From Alicyclobacillus mali (GTDB lineage: Bacteria; Bacillota; Bacilli; Alicyclobacillales; Alicyclobacillaceae), in NCBI RefSeq assembly GCF_017329565.1, contig NZ_JAFMTT010000011.1: a DNA stretch of 64,000 bases; one strand, written 5' to 3'. Of this stretch, positions 42,162 through 49,662 are shown in pieces. The notes below the pieces were generated by a model. The model searched no databases. It worked only from the letters and a program-made list of their open reading frames with translations, and had not been told where the DNA came from. Both the position numbers and the translations under genes were made by a program. Position 1 is the stretch's first letter, and every line of letters starts with the position of its first letter.

Positions 42162-42962
42162 TCAGCCGCCACGCGGCGCCTCCGGCATATGGCCGCGCGC
42201 AAAGTGAGCGGTGAGCCGGTGGAGATTGGTGAACACAGCCTCCACGCCGGTGAAGGCTTCGAGTCCTGCTTGCGTCACGCCGCCCGGCACGCAGACGGCG
42301 TCCAAAATCTCGTCGAAGGACCAGCCAGCCTCGAGCAGGCGGGCAAACCCGATGGCCGTCTCGCGGACGAGTTTCGCTGCCTCTTCGTGACTCAGTGCTC
42401 CCGTGGCGGCCGCGGCGTTCGTCCACGCGAGACATAGTCGCGCCCAAAAGGCGGGTCCGCAACTCGTGAGATCCGACGCGACACGCACTTGCTCGTCAGC
42501 GATGGGAAACGGCTGGCCGATGGGACCGAGGAGATCTTCGACTCTCCGCTTGATGCCTCTGTCCGCGTTTTCTGGATAGATGACGAGGATGACGCCCGAC
42601 TTCACCCACTGCGTGAGGCTCGGCACCATTTTGACCGGGATGGCGGGGGTGAACTGCTGCCAAGAGGCAAGATGGGCCGTCGAAATGGTGGTCAGCAGGA
42701 GGGTGGTCGGCGACAGCAGCGGGCCGATGTGGCGGATCACCTGCTCACCGTCCGCCGCGCGCGTGCAGATGATGACCGTGTCACAGGCCTCGGCGATGTC
42801 GCAGACATCTCTGGCAACCGCGATGTGAGGGTGACGTTCAGCCACGAGGGCGGCTTTTTCCGGCGTCCGATTGAACACGAGGATGCGCTCGCTCGAGGTG
42901 TCTGCGAGCAAGGCGGCGAGCATGCCGCCCATGTGTCCGGTCCCGATGATGCCGATGGTCAT
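42162..42962 (-). CDS. comER: ComER-like, pyrroline-5-carboxylate reductase family protein
   Basis: 266 residues. Rossmann fold at the N-terminus, IGIIGTGHMGGMLAALLAD, with NRTPEKAA after the second strand; C-terminal ProC-type helical dimerisation domain with SCGPAFWARL and VPGGVTQAGLEAF. Sequence and length fit ComER, the ProC paralogue found beside comE genes in Bacillus and implicated there in biofilm and sporulation initiation rather than in proline synthesis. True ProC activity is not excluded. The ATG at 42962 follows GGGGGTGG. It lies between the kinase gene and the divergent glycolytic operon, and no comEA is near. Confidence 0.75.
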   Translation of the reverse strand: MTIGIIGTGHMGGMLAALLADTSSERILVFNRTPEKAALVAERHPHIAVARDVCDIAEACDTVIICTRAADGEQVIRHIGPLLSPTTLLLTTISTAHLASWQQFTPAIPVKMVPSLTQWVKSGVILVIYPENADRGIKRRVEDLLGPIGQPFPIADEQVRVASDLTSCGPAFWARLCLAWTNAAAATGALSHEEAAKLVRETAIGFARLLEAGWSFDEILDAVCVPGGVTQAGLEAFTGVEAVFTNLHRLTAHFARGHMPEAPRGG

Positions 42963-43021
42963 GGTGGGCCACCCCCGATGCGATCTCGCTCTTGCCATGT
43001 ATATGTCTCTCTGCGCCCCTT

Positions 43022-43050
43022 TAGACGCGCGCGGGAGGGTCTGGTACAAT
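43022..43050 (+). promoter_or_regulatory. promoter of the glycolytic operon
   Basis: TAGACG (43022-43027), 17 bases, TACAAT (43045-43050) preceded by TGG, i.e. an extended -10. It lies 54 bases before the pgk start. No CggR-type operator was recognised. Confidence 0.6.
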
Positions 43051-43103
43051 ACAAGCGGAACAGCACCCGAGATCAGAAGACGCTTGGAGATGGGAGGATT
43101 TTT

Positions 43104-44291
43104 GTGCCGAAAAAGACCGTGGAAGATGTGGCGTGGCAGGGCAAGCGCGCGCTCGTGCGCGTGGATTTCAACGTGCCGATGGACGACGAGCGCCATATCA
43201 CGGATGACACGCGAATTCGTGCGGCGTTGCCGACCATCACATATCTGTCGGATCGCGGCGCTCGCGTGATTCTCATGAGCCACCTCGGGCGCCCGAAGGG
43301 CGAGCCGAATCCGAAGTATTCTCTTCGCCCGGTGGCGGATCACCTCGCTTCGCTTCTTCCGCAGAAGCGCGTGGCGTTTTGCCCGCAGGCCGTCGGTTCA
43401 GAGGCGACGAAGGCGGTGTCGGCGCTTGCGGACGGCGACATTCTGCTCCTGGAGAACGTCCGCTTCTATCCCGGTGAGGAGAAGAACGACCCGGAGTTGG
43501 CCCGACAACTGGCCGATCTCGGCGACGTCTTCGTGAACGACGCGTTCGGATCCGCGCATCGCGCGCACGCGTCCACGGCCGGGATCGCGCAGTATCTGCC
43601 TTGCGTGGCGGGCTTCCTCATGGAGAAGGAAGTCGGGATCATGGGCAGGGCGCTCGCGAATCCGGAGCGGCCGTTCGTCGCGATCATCGGGGGCGCCAAG
43701 GTGTCGGACAAAATCAAGGTGATTGAGAACCTGCTGCCCAAGGTGGACGCGCTCATCATTGGCGGCGGCATGGCAAACACGTTCCTCGCGGTTCAGGGCC
43801 ACGACATGGCGAAGTCGCTCGTGGAGGAGGACGCCAAGGACACAGCGCGCCATCTGCTCGATCTCGCCAGCCAGTCGAACCGCAAGTTCCTGCTGCCCGT
43901 GGACGTGGTGGCGGCCAAGGCGTTTGCGCCGGACGCGGAGCATACGGTGCGGCTCGTGAGCGAGCTCCAGCCGGACGAAATGGCGCTCGACATCGGCCCG
44001 GCGAGCGTGGAGATGTTCCGAAACGAGATCCTCGGCGCGAAGACGGTCATCTGGAATGGGCCCATGGGCGTGTTTGAGATGCCCGCGTTCGCGAAGGGGA
44101 CGTTTGCCATCGCGCAGGCCATGGCGGAGGCTGACGCGATTACCATTGTGGGCGGCGGCGACTCGGTGGCTGCCGTGGAACAGGCGGGCGTGGCTGACAA
44201 GATGACCCACGTCTCCACGGGCGGCGGCGCGTCGCTGGAGTTTCTTGAGGGCAGGACGCTGCCCGGTGTGGCCGCGATTGAAGATAAGTGA
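43104..44291 (+). CDS. pgk: phosphoglycerate kinase
   Basis: 395-residue cytosolic enzyme transferring phosphate between 1,3-bisphosphoglycerate and ADP. It shows RALVRVDFNVPMDD at the start, LMSHLGRPKGE near 58, RFYPGEEKND, the nucleotide-binding GGAKVSDKI near 200 and the C-terminal hinge GGGDSVAAVEQAG. The GTG at 43104 follows GGGAGG (43092-43097). It heads a pgk-tpiA-gpmI-eno operon. In Bacillus cggR and gapA come first; here pgk directly follows the promoter and comER is divergent. Confidence 0.97.
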   Translation: MPKKTVEDVAWQGKRALVRVDFNVPMDDERHITDDTRIRAALPTITYLSDRGARVILMSHLGRPKGEPNPKYSLRPVADHLASLLPQKRVAFCPQAVGSEATKAVSALADGDILLLENVRFYPGEEKNDPELARQLADLGDVFVNDAFGSAHRAHASTAGIAQYLPCVAGFLMEKEVGIMGRALANPERPFVAIIGGAKVSDKIKVIENLLPKVDALIIGGGMANTFLAVQGHDMAKSLVEEDAKDTARHLLDLASQSNRKFLLPVDVVAAKAFAPDAEHTVRLVSELQPDEMALDIGPASVEMFRNEILGAKTVIWNGPMGVFEMPAFAKGTFAIAQAMAEADAITIVGGGDSVAAVEQAGVADKMTHVSTGGGASLEFLEGRTLPGVAAIEDK

Positions 44292-44304
44292 GGAGGTCTT
44301 TTGA

Positions 44305-45075
44305 ATGGCGAGGACGCCCCTTCTCATGGGCAACTGGAAGATGTACAAGACGGTGGCGGAGGCCCGGGCTTTCGCAGAGGCTCTCGGGCAGCAGTCGCAG
44401 AAGCTCGACAGCCGGATCGAGTACGCGATTTGCGCGCCGTACACGTGTCTGCACGTCCTGCGCGTGATGTTGCCGGCGCATGTGCACCTGGGCGCCCAGA
44501 ATGTGTTTCCAGAAAAGGAAGGTGCATATACAGGCGAGATTGCCCCGGGTATGCTTGCTGAGTTCGGGACGAAATTCGTCCTGGCTGGACACTCAGAGCG
44601 CCGGATGCTGTTCGGCGAGTCGGATCAGTTCATCAACCAAAAGGTGAAGGCCATCGTGGTCAATGGCATGACGCCTGTCCTGTGTGTCGGAGAGAACTCG
44701 TCGCAGAAAGAGGATGGGGTGACCAAAGAAGTGGTCACGGGCCAGGTGCTTCAGGGTCTTGACGGTCTCAGCGCGGACGAGGTGGCGAGTGCAATCGTCG
44801 CGTACGAGCCTGTCTGGGCCATCGGGTCCGGCAAGACGGCCACGCCTGGGGACGCGCAGGAAGTGGCGCGGGCGATTCGCGCGGCCGTGGCGGAGACCTG
44901 GTCGGACCAGGCTGCAGAGGGTCTTCGCATCCTGTACGGCGGCAGCGTGAAGCCTGAGAATGTGGCGTCTTTCGTCCAGGAGTCCGATCTCGACGGCGCA
45001 TTGGTCGGCGGCGCCAGCCTGGACCCCGCATCGTTCGCGGCCATGGCGGAAGCCATCCGGGGGGTGCTCGCATGA
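44305..45075 (+). CDS. tpiA: triosephosphate isomerase
   Basis: 256-residue TIM barrel interconverting DHAP and glyceraldehyde-3-P. Residues: MGNWKMYKT (catalytic Lys) near 10, AGHSERRMLFGE (catalytic His) near 96, AYEPVWAIGSGKTATP (catalytic Glu, flexible loop) near 165, YGGSVKPEN near 213. ATG behind GAGGAGGT. DHAP from the rhamnose aldolase encoded in this window would enter here. Its start codon is 13 bases after pgk; the stop overlaps gpmI. Confidence 0.97.
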   Translation: MARTPLLMGNWKMYKTVAEARAFAEALGQQSQKLDSRIEYAICAPYTCLHVLRVMLPAHVHLGAQNVFPEKEGAYTGEIAPGMLAEFGTKFVLAGHSERRMLFGESDQFINQKVKAIVVNGMTPVLCVGENSSQKEDGVTKEVVTGQVLQGLDGLSADEVASAIVAYEPVWAIGSGKTATPGDAQEVARAIRAAVAETWSDQAAEGLRILYGGSVKPENVASFVQESDLDGALVGGASLDPASFAAMAEAIRGVLA

Positions 45076-46637
45076 GCGAGTTTGTGCGTAAACCGCGGCC
45101 GAACGGCAAGGGCCCTGTCGCACTCATCATCCTCGACGGCTTCGGCTTGAGTCCGCACCATGAGGGCAACGCGGTCTATCTGGCCAAGACGCCGAACTTC
45201 GCTCGCTACTGGGAGACATACCCCCACACGACGCTGCAGGCGTCCGGTGAGGCCGTCGGCTTGCCGGACGGGCAGTTCGGCAACTCCGAGGTCGGCCACT
45301 CGAACATTGGGGCGGGGCGCGTCCTGTACCAGGATCTCACCAGGATCACCAAGGCCATTCGCGACGGAGACTTCTTCCAGAACGACATCCTGGTTCGCGC
45401 CATGGACCTCGCGGTGCGGCGCAAGAAGACCCTGCACGTCTGTGGGCTCGTGTCGGACGGCGGCGTGCACAGTCACATCGATCACCTGTTTGCGCTGCTG
45501 CGCATGGCCGCGGGGCGCAAGGTTCCGCGTGTCGCTGTCCACGCGTTCCTCGACGGCCGGGACACGCCGCCGACGACGGGCGTCGGATATCTGACCGAAC
45601 TCCAGCGCCTCATGGACGACCTGCAGACTGGGTTCATCGCGACGGTGATGGGGCGTTACTATGCGATGGATCGCGATCGGCGCTGGGAGCGCGTCAAGCG
45701 CGCGTACGACGCGATGGTTCACGGCGAGGGTGATCGCTGCGAGGACGTGATCGCGGCGGTCAAGGCGAGCTACGACGCGGACGTCACCGACGAGTTCGTG
45801 AAGCCCATCGTGCACGTGGACGGGGACGGCAAGCCGCTCGCGACGGTCGAGGACGGCGATAGTCTGATTTTCTTCAACTTCCGGCCGGATCGCGCCATTC
45901 AGCTGTCGCTCGCCCTCACGGATCCCGCGTTCGACGGGTTCGACCGCGGGTCCAATCCGCCGAAGGTGCACTTTGTCTCGATGACGAAGTACAGCGACGA
46001 CGTGAAAAGCGAGATCGCGTATCCGCCGGACTTCCCGACCGAGACGTACGGGGAGGTCGTGTCGAAGGCGGGGCTCACGCAGCTCCGCATCGCGGAGACG
46101 GAGAAGTTCCCGCACGTGACGTTCTTCTTCTCCGGCGGGCGCGAGGAGCCGTTCCCGGGTGAGGACCGTGTGCTCATCCCGTCGCCCAAGGTCGCGACGT
46201 ACGATTTGAAGCCGGAGATGAGCGCGTACGAGGTGGCGGATGCGGCGGCCAAGCGCATTCGCTCGGGCGAGATCGACACCATGATCCTGAACTTCGCGAA
46301 CCCGGACATGGTCGGACACACCGGCTCGCTCGAGGCGGCCATCAAGGCGTGCGAGGCGGTCGACGAGTGCCTGAAGACCGTGATGGACGCCATCTTCGAC
46401 ATGGACGGCGTCGCCATCATCACGGCCGATCACGGCAACGCCGACATGATGATCTACCCGGACACGGGCGAAGTGTGTACGACGCACACGACCAATCCGG
46501 TGCCGTGCATTGTGACGGTTCCGGGCTTGAAGCTGCGCGAGGGCGGCGTCCTGGCCGATCTCGCCCCGACGCTGCTCGATTTGCTCGGCGTGTCCAAGCC
46601 CCAGGCCATGACAGGCAAGACCTTGATTGAACACTGA
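45072..46637 (+). CDS. gpmI: 2,3-bisphosphoglycerate-independent phosphoglycerate mutase
   Basis: 521-residue Mn2+-dependent iPGM converting 3-phosphoglycerate to 2-phosphoglycerate. Alkaline-phosphatase-like metal site: LIILDGFGLSP near 16, the phosphoserine region GNSEVGHSNIGAGR near 68, and DHGNADMM with the later THTTNPVP near 455-475. The length is family-typical. ATG overlaps the tpiA stop by four bases. Mn2+ dependence of this enzyme ties in with the manganese importer encoded at 34342. Confidence 0.96.
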   Translation: MSEFVRKPRPNGKGPVALIILDGFGLSPHHEGNAVYLAKTPNFARYWETYPHTTLQASGEAVGLPDGQFGNSEVGHSNIGAGRVLYQDLTRITKAIRDGDFFQNDILVRAMDLAVRRKKTLHVCGLVSDGGVHSHIDHLFALLRMAAGRKVPRVAVHAFLDGRDTPPTTGVGYLTELQRLMDDLQTGFIATVMGRYYAMDRDRRWERVKRAYDAMVHGEGDRCEDVIAAVKASYDADVTDEFVKPIVHVDGDGKPLATVEDGDSLIFFNFRPDRAIQLSLALTDPAFDGFDRGSNPPKVHFVSMTKYSDDVKSEIAYPPDFPTETYGEVVSKAGLTQLRIAETEKFPHVTFFFSGGREEPFPGEDRVLIPSPKVATYDLKPEMSAYEVADAAAKRIRSGEIDTMILNFANPDMVGHTGSLEAAIKACEAVDECLKTVMDAIFDMDGVAIITADHGNADMMIYPDTGEVCTTHTTNPVPCIVTVPGLKLREGGVLADLAPTLLDLLGVSKPQAMTGKTLIEH

Positions 46638-46661
46638 ATTCCATCAAAGGAGAGGATCGCG

Positions 46662-47942
46662 ATGTCCGAGATCTTTGACGTCCATGCCCGCGAGGTGCTC
46701 GATTCCCGCGGCAATCCCACGGTCGAGGTGGAGGTGGAACTCGAGTCCGGCGCGAAGGGCCGCGCCATTGTGCCGTCCGGCGCGTCGACCGGCGCCCACG
46801 AGGCGGTGGAGCTTCGGGATGGCGACAAGGGCCGCTATCAGGGCAAAGGCGTGCTGAAGGCCGTCAAAAACGTGAACGAGATCATCACGCCGGAGATCAT
46901 CGGCGAGGAGGCGCTGGACCAGATCGCCATCGACAACCTGCTCATCTCCCTCGACGGCACGCCCAACAAGGGCAAGCTCGGAGCGAACGCCATCCTCGCC
47001 GTGTCCATTGCGGTGGCGAAGGCCGCGGCGGTGGAGTTGGGCCTGCCGCTGTACCGCTACCTCGGCGGGACGTACGCGCACACCCTGCCGACGCCCATGA
47101 TGAACATCCTGAACGGCGGCAAGCACGCGGACAACACGGTCGACATCCAGGAATTCATGGTGGTGCCGCACGGCGCGCCGACGTTCCGCGAAGCGCTGCG
47201 CATGGGCGCGGAGATCTTCCACACTCTGAAAAAGGTGCTTGCCGACAAGGGGCTGTCGACGACCGTCGGGGACGAAGGCGGGTTTGCGCCCAACCTGAAG
47301 ACCAACGAGGAAGCGATTCAGGTCATCGTCGAGGCCATCGAAAAGGCCGGCTACAAGCCGGGCGAGCAGGCGTCCATCGCGCTCGACATCGCCTCGACGG
47401 AGCTGTACAAGGACGGCGAGTATCACTTCGAGGGCGAGGGCGTGACGAGATCGGCCGACGAGCTCATCCATTACTACGAGGGGCTGCTCGCGAAATACCC
47501 CATTTTGTCCATCGAGGACGGGCTCGCGGAGGACGACTGGGATGGGTGGAAGAACCTCACCGCGGCCCTCGGCGGCAAGGTGCAGCTCGTTGGGGACGAC
47601 CTGTTTGTGACGAACGTGGAGCGGTTGAAGATGGGCATCGATCGCGGTGTTGGCAACTCGATCCTCGTGAAGGTCAATCAGATCGGGACGCTGACGGAGA
47701 CGTTTGCGGCGGTCGAACTCGCCAAGAAGAACCGCTACACGGCCATCATCTCCCACCGCTCAGGCGAGAGCGAGGACACGACCATCGCGGATATCGCCGT
47801 GGCGCTCAACACCGGCCAAATCAAGACCGGCGCGCCGAGCCGGACGGATCGCGTGGCGAAGTACAACCAACTGCTGCGCATCGAGGAGGAACTGGGCGCG
47901 GCCGCGGCGTACGCGGGGCGCGGCGCGTTTGTCCAAGGTTGA
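46662..47942 (+). CDS. eno: enolase
   Basis: 426-residue enolase dehydrating 2-phosphoglycerate to phosphoenolpyruvate. It shows AREVLDSRGNPTVEVEV at the start, SGASTGAHEAVELRDGD near 40, the active-site GDEGGFAPN near 205, metal-binding SIEDGLAEDDW near 285 and the signature ILVKVNQIGTLTET near 335, with SHRSGESEDT near 370. ATG behind AAAGGAGAGG. Last enzyme of the glycolytic set in this operon; also a potential degradosome partner of the RNase made downstream. Confidence 0.97.
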   Translation: MSEIFDVHAREVLDSRGNPTVEVEVELESGAKGRAIVPSGASTGAHEAVELRDGDKGRYQGKGVLKAVKNVNEIITPEIIGEEALDQIAIDNLLISLDGTPNKGKLGANAILAVSIAVAKAAAVELGLPLYRYLGGTYAHTLPTPMMNILNGGKHADNTVDIQEFMVVPHGAPTFREALRMGAEIFHTLKKVLADKGLSTTVGDEGGFAPNLKTNEEAIQVIVEAIEKAGYKPGEQASIALDIASTELYKDGEYHFEGEGVTRSADELIHYYEGLLAKYPILSIEDGLAEDDWDGWKNLTAALGGKVQLVGDDLFVTNVERLKMGIDRGVGNSILVKVNQIGTLTETFAAVELAKKNRYTAIISHRSGESEDTTIADIAVALNTGQIKTGAPSRTDRVAKYNQLLRIEEELGAAAAYAGRGAFVQG

Positions 47943-47992
47943 CAGCCGTGCTAGACTAAGTTTGGGATTTGGGGAGCGGAGGTGACAAGACC

Positions 47993-48235
47993 ATGATGCT
48001 GGCGGCCAAGATTGCCCTCGTGGCGCTCTGTGCCTTGCTCGTGCTTGTCATCCTGCTCCAGTCGGGGAGAAGCGCGGGCCTATCGGGCGTCATCACGGGC
48101 GGCGCCAACCAGTTTTCCAACCGCCGCCCAAAAGGGGTGGATTCCCTGCTGGCCCGCGTGACCGTGGTGCTCGCCATACTCTTGTTCCTGGTGACGGGGC
48201 TCATCGCGGTGATGTACCACTACAACGTGCACTAG
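47993..48235 (+). CDS. secG: preprotein translocase subunit SecG
   Basis: 80-residue SecG: two transmembrane segments joined by a Gly-rich loop with LLQSGRSAGLSGVITGGANQF, the family signature. It assists SecYEG-mediated export at the membrane. GGAGGTGA (47978-47985) is seven bases before the ATG at 47993; an ATG one codon later is possible. Position between eno and rnr matches Bacillus, where secG is linked to rnr, smpB and ssrA. Confidence 0.93.
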   Translation: MMLAAKIALVALCALLVLVILLQSGRSAGLSGVITGGANQFSNRRPKGVDSLLARVTVVLAILLFLVTGLIAVMYHYNVH

Positions 48236-48260
48236 AGACACGACGATGACGCGAAGATCA

Positions 48261-48295
48261 GGTGCTCTTCTGCCCTGCAGAAGGGCTCCTTTTTT
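48261..48295 (+). terminator. terminator after secG
   Basis: A stem of about 13 bp (GGTGCTCTTCTGC with GCAGAAGGGCTCC, one mismatch and one wobble) is followed by TTTTTT. It ends the glycolytic transcript before the MFS gene. Confidence 0.85.
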
Positions 48296-48325
48296 GCGCT
48301 TGGCGTAGAGAAAAGGGGGATGGGG

Positions 48326-49525
48326 ATGGGGAAGGCGCTCTGGCTCTTGGCCATCGCGGTGTTCGTTGTGTCACTCGATCTCAGGCCGCCCATCACGTCC
48401 ATCGGGCCACTCGTGCTCACCATCCAGCGTTCGCTGCACATGAACGCTGCCGAGGTCAGCCTGCTCACGTCCATTCCCGTGTTTTGCATGGGCGTCTTCG
48501 CGCCGCTCACGGGCGGAGTGGGAGCCAGAATGGGCATGAATCGGGCCGTCTTTGCGTGTGTGGGACTCGTCGGCCTGGCAACGCTCGTGCGCTTTTTCGC
48601 CCACGCGTCGTGGCTTCTCTTGGCATCCGCGTTTGCGGCCGGCGTGGGAATCGCCATCTGCGGGCCGCTCCTCTCGGGGTTTATCAAACATCACTTTGGC
48701 CGGCGCGCGCCTGCCGTGATCGGCCTGTACTCCGTCGGCATTGGCCTCGGTGCCTTGGCGAGCGCCGCGCTGTCCATTCCACTGGCGCGCGGGCTCGGGT
48801 CGTGGCAGGCGTCGCTCGGCATGTGGACCGTTCTTGCGGTGTTCGGGCTCATCGGGTGGTGGCCGGTGCTCCGCGCGGCGCCGGGGGACGACGAGCGCGA
48901 AGCCAGCGGGTTGAACGCTGGCGGGCAGCTTGAATCTGCATCGCCATCGCCTTGGCGCACGGGCAGGGCGTGGCTGTTGCTCGCCGCGTTCGGCCTGCAA
49001 TCGGGCATCTACTACTCGACGACGACATGGCTCGCCCCGCGCGCCGAGGAGGCTGGCTACTCGGCCAGCGGCGCGGGCGTGGTACTCACCGTGTTTGCGC
49101 TCATTCAGATGTTTGCGAGCCTTCTCGTTCCGATGGCCATGAGCCGCACGAGGAACCGTGCGCCTTGGCTTGTCGCATCGGCGTCCTTGACGCTCGTGGG
49201 CCTCGTCGTCTGCGCTCTCCCTCTTCCCGCGTGGAGCTCTTGGTTGGCCGACGCGCTGCTCGGCGTCGGGCTCGGGGGACTGTTTCCCATCTTGCTCATT
49301 CTGCCGCTGGATGAGACCAAAAGCGGAGACGATGCGAGTCGCTGGACAGCCATGATGCAGGGCGGCGGCTACATCATATCCGGCTTCGTGCCAATCCTCG
49401 CCGGCGCCATCAAGGACGCGACCGGGAACTTTGCGGGCTCGTTCTGGCTCCTCGTCGCACTGGCCGCTGGGCTCGTGCTGTGTTCGCTCTTTCTTCACAA
49501 GCGGCCAAGCCACAAGGAGGTCTGA
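48326..49525 (+). CDS. CynX/NimT family MFS transporter
   Basis: About 399 residues, twelve membrane segments, of the CynX/NimT (cyanate/nitroimidazole) branch of the major facilitator superfamily: SLDLRPPITSIGPLVLTIQ at the start, GARMGMNRAVFACVG in the first loop, SGIYYSTTTWLAPRAEEAGYS at the start of the second half. Substrate is unknown. The ATG at 48326 is better spaced from AAAGGGGG than the ATG at 48320. It is inserted between secG and rnr, which are adjacent or nearly so in Bacillus, and lies behind a terminator, so it is probably a separate unit. Confidence 0.83.
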   Translation: MGKALWLLAIAVFVVSLDLRPPITSIGPLVLTIQRSLHMNAAEVSLLTSIPVFCMGVFAPLTGGVGARMGMNRAVFACVGLVGLATLVRFFAHASWLLLASAFAAGVGIAICGPLLSGFIKHHFGRRAPAVIGLYSVGIGLGALASAALSIPLARGLGSWQASLGMWTVLAVFGLIGWWPVLRAAPGDDEREASGLNAGGQLESASPSPWRTGRAWLLLAAFGLQSGIYYSTTTWLAPRAEEAGYSASGAGVVLTVFALIQMFASLLVPMAMSRTRNRAPWLVASASLTLVGLVVCALPLPAWSSWLADALLGVGLGGLFPILLILPLDETKSGDDASRWTAMMQGGGYIISGFVPILAGAIKDATGNFAGSFWLLVALAAGLVLCSLFLHKRPSHKEV

Positions 49526-49662
49526 GGTCAGCTCTCGCCTGCCGCGCGATGCAAATTTCTTCTTCCTTTTGTGGCGATCTCGTCCGTTTGGGTTCATACT
49601 AGTACCAACGCATGCGGCAGATGCCGCTGAACCTGGCCGATGGACGATGGAGTGAAGCCTTC

